Shown: piece after piece, positions 54,517 to 62,768 of the stretch
Position numbering within the stretch: the stretch's first letter is position 1
Layout: each line of letters begins with the position of its first letter
Source: Enterocloster bolteae
GTDB lineage: Bacteria; Bacillota; Clostridia; Lachnospirales; Lachnospiraceae
Length of the DNA stretch: 64,000 bases
NCBI GenBank assembly: GCA_021772025.1
Contig: JAETNT010000003.1
Location: 62,001-126,000 of the forward strand
Direction of reading: 5' to 3'
The notes under the pieces: model-generated
What the model saw: only the letters and a program-made list of their open reading frames with translations
What the model was told of the DNA's origin: nothing
The model's database searches: none
Translations under genes and position numbers: made by a program

Positions 54517-56456
54517 CAGAGGTTTTGAAAACCCCCGTTTTTTATATTTATTTACCCGGACTGTGCGGTCCCGGGCTTACCTTCTGCCTGGATGGCTTCC
54601 GTCTTATCTATCTGACTGTAGGGACGATTATGTGGGGTGTTGCCGGAATTTTTTCCCTGGAATATATGGCCCATTATGAGAAGAGACGGCGGTATTATGT
54701 GTTTTTCTGGGCTACATTTTTGGCCACTATGGGGGTGTTTTTATCAGGAGACTTTTATACTACCTTCCTGTTTTTTGAAATTATGTCTTTCACTTCTTAT
54801 GTGTGGGTGGCTTTTGATGAGAAGCCGGAAAGCCTGAGAGCGGCCCAAACCTATCTGGCAGTGGCGGTAATAGGCGGTCTTACCATGCTTATGGGCCTGT
54901 TTTTGCTGGATCATCTGTGCGGCACTTTGGAATTTAAGGCTCTGCACCTTAAGTCCCGTGAAATATTGGAAGCCGGAGGATCTCAGGCAAAAGAACTGTA
55001 TACGGCAGGAGTTCTTATGCTGGCAGGCTTTGGAGCTAAGGCCGGATGCTTTCCTCTTCACATCTGGCTTCCAAAAGCCCATCCGGCGGCTCCGGCTCCT
55101 GCCAGCGCCCTTCTGTCCGGAATTCTCACCAAAACCGGTATATTCGGTTTGATTATACTATCTTTTGGAATCTTCCGCGGAGAAATCAACTGGGGGGTTC
55201 TGATATCTGTTCTGGGGCTTATTACCATGTTTCTAGGTGCTTTTCTGGCAGTGTTTTCTGTAAATTTGAAGAGAACCCTGGCCTGTTCCTCCATCTCTCA
55301 GATTGGATTTATTTTAACGGGGATCGGCATGGGCTCCCTTCTTTTAGCGGCAGGAGAGGATCCGGGGCTGGCGGTTCGGGGAACCTTGCTCCATATGATC
55401 AATCATTCCCTTTTCAAGCTGGTATTGTTTCTGTGTGCCGGGACGGTTTTTATGAATCTCCATCAGCTGGACTTAAATCAGGTCCGCGGGTTTGGAAGAA
55501 ATAAGCCGGCTCTCGCCTTTTGCTTTTTTGCGGGTGCGGCGGGATTGGGAGGAATCCCGGGATTCAGCGGATATGTGAGCAAAACTCTGCTCCATGAAAG
55601 CATTGTAGAATATGCGGTTCACACAGGGAATCTTTGGTGGCGGCTTTCGGAGTGGGTATTCTTATTTAGCGGCGGCATGACGGTAGCATATATGCTCAAG
55701 CTGTTTATTGCCCTGTTTCTTGAGCAGAATACCGGAAAACAAAAAGAATTTGACAGGATGAAAACGTCTTACATCAGGCCTCTTAGTAAAGTTGTTCTGG
55801 TAGGCTCCGCTGTTTTGATTCCGATTTTGGGCTTATCTCCGAGCCTTACCATGGATAGTCTGGCAGAACTTGGACAGGACTTTTTTGTTCCTGGAATCAA
55901 AGCCCATTCCATATCCTATTTTTCTCTGGAAAACCTGAAGGGCGCGCTTATTTCTATTGTAATTGGCGGAGGATTGTACGGACTTGTCCGCCGCTTTTTG
56001 ATAGCGGACGGACAGTATATCGGCCGTCTTCCCCAATGGCTGGACTTGGAGGATCTGATATACCGTCCGGTAGTGGAGAAAGCCCTTCCTGGGGTATTGG
56101 GAACCGTTTGCAAATACCTGGATCGATATGTGGTTTCCATACCGGTAACCTTGTTTTTACAAGCATCTGCGCTGGTCTGCCGGAGTATGGACCATATGGC
56201 GGACGGAGTAATTTTGCTGGCCCGTAACACTACTCACAGACAAATTCCATCCTTACCGGCCAAAAAGAGAAATTTGGGGAAAATATTGGGAACGGAGCCT
56301 GGAGAAGCTGCCTTTCGTCTTTTCAGAATAAAGGCGCGGTTTATCCACCTGTGCGGCCTGGTAGAGGAAAGCTTCTCTTTCGGACTTATGCTGTTTAGCA
56401 TTGGTTTGTTTTTAACTATCGGATATCTGCTCCTGGTATTCTTTAAAATGCTGTAA
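54513..56456 (+). CDS. Fourth antiporter-type subunit (NuoL-like, long)
   Basis: Membrane protein of 647 residues, longest of the four. FFEIMSFTSYVWVAFDE, FGAKAGCFPLHIWLPKAHP and SGILTKTGIFGL match the family. The extra C-terminal part of about 150 residues includes a final hydrophobic helix (LMLFSIGLFLTIGYLLLVFF), like the lateral extension of NuoL or HyfB. It ends the operon; no hydrogenase or dehydrogenase subunit follows. Confidence 0.88.
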   Translation: MTEVLKTPVFYIYLPGLCGPGLTFCLDGFRLIYLTVGTIMWGVAGIFSLEYMAHYEKRRRYYVFFWATFLATMGVFLSGDFYTTFLFFEIMSFTSYVWVAFDEKPESLRAAQTYLAVAVIGGLTMLMGLFLLDHLCGTLEFKALHLKSREILEAGGSQAKELYTAGVLMLAGFGAKAGCFPLHIWLPKAHPAAPAPASALLSGILTKTGIFGLIILSFGIFRGEINWGVLISVLGLITMFLGAFLAVFSVNLKRTLACSSISQIGFILTGIGMGSLLLAAGEDPGLAVRGTLLHMINHSLFKLVLFLCAGTVFMNLHQLDLNQVRGFGRNKPALAFCFFAGAAGLGGIPGFSGYVSKTLLHESIVEYAVHTGNLWWRLSEWVFLFSGGMTVAYMLKLFIALFLEQNTGKQKEFDRMKTSYIRPLSKVVLVGSAVLIPILGLSPSLTMDSLAELGQDFFVPGIKAHSISYFSLENLKGALISIVIGGGLYGLVRRFLIADGQYIGRLPQWLDLEDLIYRPVVEKALPGVLGTVCKYLDRYVVSIPVTLFLQASALVCRSMDHMADGVILLARNTTHRQIPSLPAKKRNLGKILGTEPGEAAFRLFRIKARFIHLCGLVEESFSFGLMLFSIGLFLTIGYLLLVFFKML

Positions 56457-56499
56457 CGCCAAAACTCTTCCTGCTTTTTTGCGGAATTTTTTATGTTCC

Positions 56500-56528
56500 G
56501 AATAGGGGAAAGCTTTTTCGCATATATT
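56500..56528 (+). promoter_or_regulatory. Possible sigma-E promoter of the SleL-like gene
   Basis: GAATAGG (56500-56506), 14-bp spacer, CATATATT (56521-56528). This fits the mother-cell sigma-E pattern KMATATT-N14-CATACAHT except for a few positions. It suits a spore-coat or germination gene. Confidence 0.4.
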
Positions 56529-56556
56529 ATGGAAAAGCGCTCCCAAAGGAGAGTTT

Positions 56557-57693
56557 ATGACAATCTATGTGGTCAAAGAAGGAGATACCGTAGATGCCAT
56601 AGGAACGGCCGTCGGTATCCCGGTGGATACGCTTGTCAAAGATAACCAGATTGAATATCCTTACCGCCTGGCTGTAGGCCAGGCTCTTTATATTGGGGAC
56701 AAATACCCAAAACCCTACCAAACACCGCTTTTTTCCTTTGGCTATGCCTATCCCTTTATTAATTACAGGGTCCTACAAGACACTATTCCTTATTTAAGCT
56801 CCCTGTATATTTTTTCCTACGGATTTACAGATGAGGGAAAACTGGTATATCCGGCAAACGATGATACATGGATGATAATGGAGGCCAGGGAAAACGGGGT
56901 ACGCCCGGTACTCACTTTAACCCCTCTGGGAGCGGACGGGAGGTTTAATAACAATCTGGTATCCGCCTTGGTAAGAGATGAAGCCGTCCAGCAGCGGCTG
57001 ATTTGGGAGCTGGGGCGAACTATGCAGGACAGGGGATTTGAAGGGCTGGATATTGATTTTGAATATGTCCTTGCAGAGGACAGAGAAAGATTTGCGGCCT
57101 TTGTGAGAAAAACCAGACAAGTAATGAATCTTTTCGGTTATCCGGTTACCGCTGCCTTAGCTCCTAAAACCTCAGCCGGACAGAGAGGCCTGTTGTATGA
57201 AGGGATTGATTACCGCCTTTTGGGAGAAGCCGCCAATTCTGTAATGCTCATGACTTATGAATGGGGCTACAGCCAAGGGCCTCCTATGGCAGTAGCCCCT
57301 ATTCATATGGTCCGCCGGGTGGTGGAATATGCGATAACGGAAATTCCCAGAGAAAAAATCAGCTTGGGAATCCCCAATTACGGTTATGACTGGCCCCTTC
57401 CCTATGAGAGGGGAGTTACACGGGCCAGAACCATCAGTAACCTGGAAGCCGTCCAGATTGCTATTGATTACGGCGTAAATATCCGGTTTGACGAGACGGC
57501 TCAAAGTCCCTATTTCCGGTACTGGCAGTACGGAATCCAGCATGAAGTGTGGTTTGAAGATGTGAGAAGTATAAAGGCGAAATTTGATTTGATTCAGGAG
57601 TATGGCCTTTTAGGGGCAGGCTATTGGCAACTTATGAACTTTTTTAAGGCTAATTGGCTGATGATGGATGAAATGTTCAGAATTGTGTCTTGA
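56557..57693 (+). CDS. LysM-GH18 protein, YaaH/SleL-like
   Basis: Protein of 378 residues. A single N-terminal LysM (about 1-48: YVVKEGDTVDAIGTAVGI) precedes a glycoside hydrolase family 18 domain with the catalytic signature GLDIDFEYV (about 165-174) and MTYEWGYSQGPP. This is the layout of spore cortex-lytic N-acetylglucosaminidase SleL and YaaH. There is no signal peptide, which is normal for coat proteins made in the mother cell. AAAGGAGAG precedes the start. Confidence 0.9.
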   Translation: MTIYVVKEGDTVDAIGTAVGIPVDTLVKDNQIEYPYRLAVGQALYIGDKYPKPYQTPLFSFGYAYPFINYRVLQDTIPYLSSLYIFSYGFTDEGKLVYPANDDTWMIMEARENGVRPVLTLTPLGADGRFNNNLVSALVRDEAVQQRLIWELGRTMQDRGFEGLDIDFEYVLAEDRERFAAFVRKTRQVMNLFGYPVTAALAPKTSAGQRGLLYEGIDYRLLGEAANSVMLMTYEWGYSQGPPMAVAPIHMVRRVVEYAITEIPREKISLGIPNYGYDWPLPYERGVTRARTISNLEAVQIAIDYGVNIRFDETAQSPYFRYWQYGIQHEVWFEDVRSIKAKFDLIQEYGLLGAGYWQLMNFFKANWLMMDEMFRIVS

Positions 57694-57736
57694 CCATTTT
57701 GAATTAATGTTATAAGATTACTATAACAGTTATAAC
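57690..57736 (+). promoter_or_regulatory. Promoter and operator of the gntR-mcsA-mcsB-clpC operon
   Basis: TTGACC (57690-57695), 17 bp, TAAGAT (57713-57718). GTTATAA (57709-57715) and TTATAAC (57730-57736) are inverted, and TATAAC-A-GTTATA (57722-57734) is a perfect palindrome just downstream of the -10. This resembles a GntR/YtrA-type site. Confidence 0.55.
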
Positions 57737-57752
57737 GAAAGATGGTGATAAT

Positions 57753-58127
57753 GTGCTTTGGAAGATCGATTTCAGCAGCGATGAGGCGCTGTATTTGCAG
57801 CTTTGTAACCAGATCATTATGGATATTGCGGCAGAGGTGCTTCGGGACGGAGATTCCCTTCCGTCTGTAAGACAGGTTGCAGACAATATCGGCATTAATA
57901 TGCATACAGTAAACAAGGCATATGCCGTATTAAAACAGGAAGGTTTTGTCAAGCTGGACAGGAGAAAGGGCGCTTTTATCTGCCTGGATATGGACAAGAT
58001 GCAGGCTTTGGAGGAAATGCGCCGGGACTTGGAAGTGGTTTTGGCCAGAGGAATCTGCCGGGATGTAACCAGGGACGAGGCCCACAGACTTTTGGATCAA
58101 GTATTTGATGTATACACGAAACGGTGA
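57753..58127 (+). CDS. GntR-family regulator, YtrA type
   Basis: Repressor of 124 residues. The winged helix holds GDSLPSVRQVADNIGINMHTVNKAYAVL (about 34-61), with KLDRRKGAFI as the wing. The short helical C-terminus is typical of the YtrA subgroup. Start GTG at 57753. It occupies the place of ctsR at the head of the mcsA-mcsB-clpC operon, so it is the probable regulator of these stress genes. Confidence 0.9.
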   Translation: MLWKIDFSSDEALYLQLCNQIIMDIAAEVLRDGDSLPSVRQVADNIGINMHTVNKAYAVLKQEGFVKLDRRKGAFICLDMDKMQALEEMRRDLEVVLARGICRDVTRDEAHRLLDQVFDVYTKR

Positions 58128-58183
58128 CAGAGAAACGATTAACCGTCTCCGGACTTATCGGGGATCATTTATGGAGGATAGTT

Positions 58184-58750
58184 ATGCTGTGTGAAAGATG
58201 CAGGATTCGCGAGGCAAATATTAAATATACAGAGATTATTAATGGAATAAAAAATGAACACAACCTTTGCAGCCAGTGCGCCAAGGAGATGGATTTTACC
58301 GGATATTCTGCTATTTTTGATGGGGAATTCCCCCTTGGAAAGCTCCTTTCAGGCCTTTTAGGCATCGGAGAGGAGGAAGATCAGGAAGAGGATAAAATGT
58401 CTCAGGTGGTATGCCCCACCTGCGGCACCAGCTATGAAGAATTTGTAAAGAACAGCCGCTTCGGCTGTCTGGATTGCTACAGTGTATTCGATTTGCTGAT
58501 GAGCGATAGTATTAGGAAGCTTCAGGGAGGAGACACCCATGTGGGTAAACATCCCAAGCATCAAAAGATTCATCCGGCATCCCAGATGATGAAAAATCAA
58601 GAAGATTCTCAGGAAAAAAGCCCTGAAGATCAGATTGATTTATTAAAAGCCCGTTTAGCAGCAGCTATATCAGATGAAGAATACGAGCTGGCAGCACAGT
58701 ATCGGGATCAGATTAGAGAGCTTTTAAAGGAGGGAAATGCCGATGCTTAG
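58184..58750 (+). CDS. mcsA: McsA, activator of the McsB kinase
   Basis: Zinc-finger protein of 188 residues that binds McsB. MLCERCRIREA, NLCSQCAKEM and CPTCGTSYEEF..GCLDCY give four CxxC pairs. The C-terminal UVR motif is LLKARLAAAISDEEYELAAQYRDQI. The ATG at 58184 follows TGGAGGATA; the family starts here. It overlaps mcsB by 14 bp. Confidence 0.93.
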   Translation: MLCERCRIREANIKYTEIINGIKNEHNLCSQCAKEMDFTGYSAIFDGEFPLGKLLSGLLGIGEEEDQEEDKMSQVVCPTCGTSYEEFVKNSRFGCLDCYSVFDLLMSDSIRKLQGGDTHVGKHPKHQKIHPASQMMKNQEDSQEKSPEDQIDLLKARLAAAISDEEYELAAQYRDQIRELLKEGNADA

Positions 58751-59786
58751 ATGGTTTGAAAAGGCGGAGACTTCTGCAGGCAATGTAGTATACAGCCGGG
58801 TTCGCCTGGCCAGGAACTGGGAAGAATACCAATTTCCCCAAAAGCTTTCGGATACCGACAGCCGGGAGCTGATAAACCGTCTGGAAATGGGACTTAAGGA
58901 TTTGAAGGCGGATGATGGATTGCCTTATGAATACGCTTATTTAGAAGATTTAAAAGAGCTGGATAGACTGGCTTTGAGAGAAAGAAGAATTTTAAATTCC
59001 GGTACTGTGGCAAAAAAAAGTCCTACCGGTATCATCATATCAGAAGACGAGAGTACTAGTTTTATTTTAAATGGAGATGATCATATCCGGCTTCAAGTTT
59101 TGTCTCCGGGGCTTCATCTGGATGAGCTTTGGCAGAGAGCGGATAAACTGGATGACTATGTAAACACCCGGTTTTCCTATGCCTTTGATGAGAAGTACGG
59201 ATATCTTACCTCTTATCCGACCAATGTGGGCACCGGGCTTCGAGCCTCGGTGGTGCTTCATCTGCCTACCCTCTCCATGGGAAAAAAATTTCAGAACCTG
59301 TTGGCGGAGATGAGCCGTTTCGGCGTCAGCATCCGGGGAGTATATGGGGAGGGGAGCGACAATTACGGCGCCCTTTATGAGATTGCCAACCAGAAAACCC
59401 TGGGGCAGAGCGAGAAGGAAATTATTGAGCTGGTTACAAAAATTGCCAGGCAGTTGGATAGCCAGGAGAAAAAAGTACGCAGGTTAGCTTTAGAAAACCA
59501 TCGTCTGGAAAGAGAAGATGAGGCTTACAAATCCTATGGCATTCTGCGGTATGCCAGACGGCTGGCGAAAAAGGATGCTATGATTTTCCTGTCTCAGCTT
59601 ATGTCCGGAATAGCGGACGGGCTGATCCATGGGGAAGAACCATGCTCTATTTACCGGCTGATGCTGGGGATTCAAACCGCAAATTTACAGAAGCTGTCAC
59701 ACAAACCTTTAAGTCAGGAGGAATTAGATGTGGCCAGAGCGGCCTATCTGCGCGCCGAGCTTCCAAAGCTTGCGGAGCCGACATAG
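58737..59786 (+). CDS. mcsB: Protein arginine kinase McsB with altered active site
   Basis: ATP:guanido phosphotransferase-fold kinase of 349 residues that marks proteins with phosphoarginine for ClpCP. SRVRLARN near residue 20 binds ATP phosphate. The active-site loop reads YLTSYPTNVGTGLRAS: Tyr160 occupies the place of the Cys that is conserved in the family. NEEDH is replaced by NGDDH (about 112-116). The rest is normal, including the C-terminal domain. It starts at 58737 after AAAGGAGG. Kinase activity is therefore uncertain. Confidence 0.9.
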   Translation: MPMLRWFEKAETSAGNVVYSRVRLARNWEEYQFPQKLSDTDSRELINRLEMGLKDLKADDGLPYEYAYLEDLKELDRLALRERRILNSGTVAKKSPTGIIISEDESTSFILNGDDHIRLQVLSPGLHLDELWQRADKLDDYVNTRFSYAFDEKYGYLTSYPTNVGTGLRASVVLHLPTLSMGKKFQNLLAEMSRFGVSIRGVYGEGSDNYGALYEIANQKTLGQSEKEIIELVTKIARQLDSQEKKVRRLALENHRLEREDEAYKSYGILRYARRLAKKDAMIFLSQLMSGIADGLIHGEEPCSIYRLMLGIQTANLQKLSHKPLSQEELDVARAAYLRAELPKLAEPT

Positions 59787-59833
59787 ACTGCATTTTAAGC
59801 AAAAGTCACAACATTTCAGGAGGACAAAATTTT

Positions 59834-62308
59834 ATGATAGAACGTTTTACTGCTAAGGCCAGAGAGGCTATCGGCCTGGCTGTGGATGCAGCCAGAGAGT
59901 TGGGGCACAGCTATGTGGGCACCGAACACCTGCTTTTGGGACTTCTCAGAGAGGGGAGCGGAGTAGCAGCCAGAGTATTAATGGAAAACGGTGTGGACGA
60001 GAAAAAGGTGTTAAGCCTTATAAGTCAGCTGATTACTCCTGACAATGCCATCGGTTTGGCGGAACAAGGCACCTACACCCCCAGCGCCACCCGGGTTTTG
60101 GAAAACAGCTATCGGGAGGCTATTCGGTTCAAGGCCCCTCTTATCGGTACGGAACATCTGCTTTTGTCTTTAATCCGTGAGGGAGACTGCGTGGCTTCCC
60201 GCCTGTTAAATACTATGGGCATTAGCGCTCAGAAACTGAATGTAGATCTTCTGGTGGCTATGGGAGAGGATGCTCCTCAGACAGCCAGGGAGGATGCCAT
60301 GAGCGGAAGAACATCCAGAGGGAAAAAGGAGACCCCTACCCTGGATGCCTACAGCAGAGATTTAACTGCCCTTGCAAGAGACGGGAAACTGGATCCGGTA
60401 ATCGGCCGCCAAGGAGAGATGCAGAGAGTGGTTCAAATTTTAAGCCGCCGTACTAAAAATAATCCCTGCCTCATTGGAGAACCCGGTGTGGGAAAAACGG
60501 CGGTGGTAGAAGGTCTGGCCCAGCTGATTGCTTCAGGAGATGTGCCGGAAACTATTGCAGATAAGAGAGTTATGACTCTGGATCTTTCCGGTATGGTTGC
60601 CGGCTCCAAATACCGGGGAGAATTTGAAGAGAGAATCAAGCGGGTAATCTCCGAGGTGACAAGCGACGGAGGCGTTCTCCTTTTTATTGACGAAATACAC
60701 ACGATTATCGGAGCCGGAGGAGCAGAGGGTGCTTTGGATGCTTCCAACATTTTAAAGCCCTCTCTGGCGAGAGGAGAATTGCAGCTTATCGGTGCTACCA
60801 CTGTGGAGGAATACCGTAAATATATTGAAAAGGACTCTGCCTTAGAGCGCCGGTTCCAGCCCGTTACAGTGGAAGAGCCTACAGAGACCGAAGCTGTGGA
60901 AATTCTAAGAGGACTAAAAGGCCGCTACGAGAGCCATCACAAGGTAACCATTACCGATGAGGCTCTGGAGGCCTCGGTTAAGCTTTCCGCCCGATATATC
61001 AACGACAGATTCCTTCCGGATAAGGCCATCGATCTAATTGATGAAGCAGCTTCCAAAGTACGTCTGGCCGGCTTTGCCGAGCCGCCGGAGATTAAAGATC
61101 TGGAAGAAGAGATTAATGCTCTGGAAAAGCAAAAAGAAAATGCAATCCGTACCGAAGCCTACGAAAAAGCTGGAGAGATTAAGAAAAAACAGGAAAAGAA
61201 AAGGGAAAAAATAGAAAAGATCCGCGGAAAGTGGGAGAAGGAGAGAAACAGCCGTCCCAGAATTGTGGATGAAAACGAAATCGCGGATGTAGTGGCCGAG
61301 TGGACTAAGATTCCGGTGCGTAAACTGGAGGAAGAAGAGTCGGAGCGCTTAAAAAAGTTAGAATCTATTCTTCATGAGCGGGTAGTAGGACAGGAGGAGG
61401 CTGTGGCGGCGGTATCCAAGGCCATCAGAAGGGGCCGGGTAGGCTTAAAAGATCCAAAGAGGCCTATTGGTTCTTTCCTGTTTTTAGGCCCTACAGGCGT
61501 GGGAAAAACAGAATTATGCAAGGCCCTTGCGGAGGCCATGTTCGGCACAGAAAATGCTTTGATCCGGGTAGATATGTCCGAGTATATGGAAAAGCACAGC
61601 GTATCGAAGATGATTGGTTCCCCTCCAGGCTATGTAGGCTATGAGGAAGGCGGCCAGCTAAGCGAAAAGGTCCGCAGAAATCCCTACTCTGTGATCCTTT
61701 TTGATGAAGTGGAAAAGGCGCACCCGGATGTATTCAATATCCTGCTTCAGGTTCTGGACGACGGACATATTACGGATGCTCAGGGAAGAAAAATTGATTT
61801 TAAAAATACCATTTTAATTATGACCTCCAATGCGGGAGCAGAAAATATTATCTCTCCCAAACGGCTGGGGTTTGCTTCCGCTAATGACGAAAAGGAAAAT
61901 TATGCATTCATGAAGGGGAGGGTCATGGATGAAGTAAAGCGTCTGTTTAAACCGGAATTTTTAAACCGGATCGACGACATTATCGTATTCCACCAGCTTA
62001 ATAAAGACCATATGAAGGAAATCGTCTCTATTATGCTAAAATCCATTGTGAAGCGCGCTAAAGAGCAGATGGCCATTGGACTGGAGGTTACTGCTCAGGC
62101 AAAGGAACTTCTGGTAGAGAAAGGTTATGATGAAAAATATGGAGCACGCCCCCTGCGCCGTACCATTCAGAATCTGTTGGAGGACAAACTGGCCGAAGCA
62201 GTTTTAGACGGCACCGTAAAAGTTGGCGATGAGGTAGAGGTAATTTCCCAAGGGGAAAGCCTTGGATTTTCTGCAAAGGATATGACACAAACCGCTAGAA
62301 ATTTATAA
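59834..62308 (+). CDS. clpC: ATP-dependent Clp protease ATPase subunit ClpC
   Basis: AAA+ unfoldase of 824 residues feeding ClpP. Two N-domain repeats (MIERFTAKAREAI and the region to about 150), Walker A1 GEPGVGKT near 215, a coiled-coil middle domain with UVR-like KAGEIKKKQEKKREK near 430-470, and Walker A2 GPTGVGKT near 555. The ATG at 59834 follows CAGGAGGAC; earlier in-frame codons lie inside mcsB. Fourth gene of the operon. Confidence 0.96.
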   Translation: MIERFTAKAREAIGLAVDAARELGHSYVGTEHLLLGLLREGSGVAARVLMENGVDEKKVLSLISQLITPDNAIGLAEQGTYTPSATRVLENSYREAIRFKAPLIGTEHLLLSLIREGDCVASRLLNTMGISAQKLNVDLLVAMGEDAPQTAREDAMSGRTSRGKKETPTLDAYSRDLTALARDGKLDPVIGRQGEMQRVVQILSRRTKNNPCLIGEPGVGKTAVVEGLAQLIASGDVPETIADKRVMTLDLSGMVAGSKYRGEFEERIKRVISEVTSDGGVLLFIDEIHTIIGAGGAEGALDASNILKPSLARGELQLIGATTVEEYRKYIEKDSALERRFQPVTVEEPTETEAVEILRGLKGRYESHHKVTITDEALEASVKLSARYINDRFLPDKAIDLIDEAASKVRLAGFAEPPEIKDLEEEINALEKQKENAIRTEAYEKAGEIKKKQEKKREKIEKIRGKWEKERNSRPRIVDENEIADVVAEWTKIPVRKLEEEESERLKKLESILHERVVGQEEAVAAVSKAIRRGRVGLKDPKRPIGSFLFLGPTGVGKTELCKALAEAMFGTENALIRVDMSEYMEKHSVSKMIGSPPGYVGYEEGGQLSEKVRRNPYSVILFDEVEKAHPDVFNILLQVLDDGHITDAQGRKIDFKNTILIMTSNAGAENIISPKRLGFASANDEKENYAFMKGRVMDEVKRLFKPEFLNRIDDIIVFHQLNKDHMKEIVSIMLKSIVKRAKEQMAIGLEVTAQAKELLVEKGYDEKYGARPLRRTIQNLLEDKLAEAVLDGTVKVGDEVEVISQGESLGFSAKDMTQTARNL

Positions 62309-62354
62309 GGGAAAATGTTATAATGTCTCTAAAATACACTAGGAGGATGAGAGA

Positions 62355-62765
62355 ATGCCTGCAAATGAATTAATCCGCAGCGAAGCTGACGGAAGTATTA
62401 GCTTTGGAGATTACAAATTATCGTCAAAAGGGAAATTAGATAATTTTGAACATCAGGGGGATTTATATAAAGTAAAGACTTATTCTGAGATAACTAAATT
62501 GGAGAGAAACGGCATGTTTGTCTATGAGTCTGTACCCGGGACCACAGTAGAAAATCTGAAGGTAACGGATAAAGGCTGTACCTGTGTAGTAAAAGGAGAT
62601 CGGGACGCTCAGCTTACGATTCAATTGGAAGACGACACCGATTATGAAGTTTATGTAAATGATGTGTCAGCTGGAGATATGCAGACCAATATGAGCGGTA
62701 AGCTGGTTGTCAGCGTGGAACTGGGAGAAGGTTCCGCCGCCGCTATCCGCGTGGAAAAGAGATAA
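62355..62765 (+). CDS. Conserved small protein of unknown function
   Basis: Soluble protein of 136 residues predicted to be almost all beta strand (FGDYKLSSKGKLDNFEHQG, VYESVPGTTVENL, AQLTIQLEDDTDYEVYVN). CTAGGAGGATG precedes the start. I recall similar Lachnospiraceae proteins being labelled endosialidase, but no catalytic motif is visible and that name is unsafe. It sits between clpC and radA. Confidence 0.6.
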   Translation: MPANELIRSEADGSISFGDYKLSSKGKLDNFEHQGDLYKVKTYSEITKLERNGMFVYESVPGTTVENLKVTDKGCTCVVKGDRDAQLTIQLEDDTDYEVYVNDVSAGDMQTNMSGKLVVSVELGEGSAAAIRVEKR

Positions 62766-62768
62766 TAT

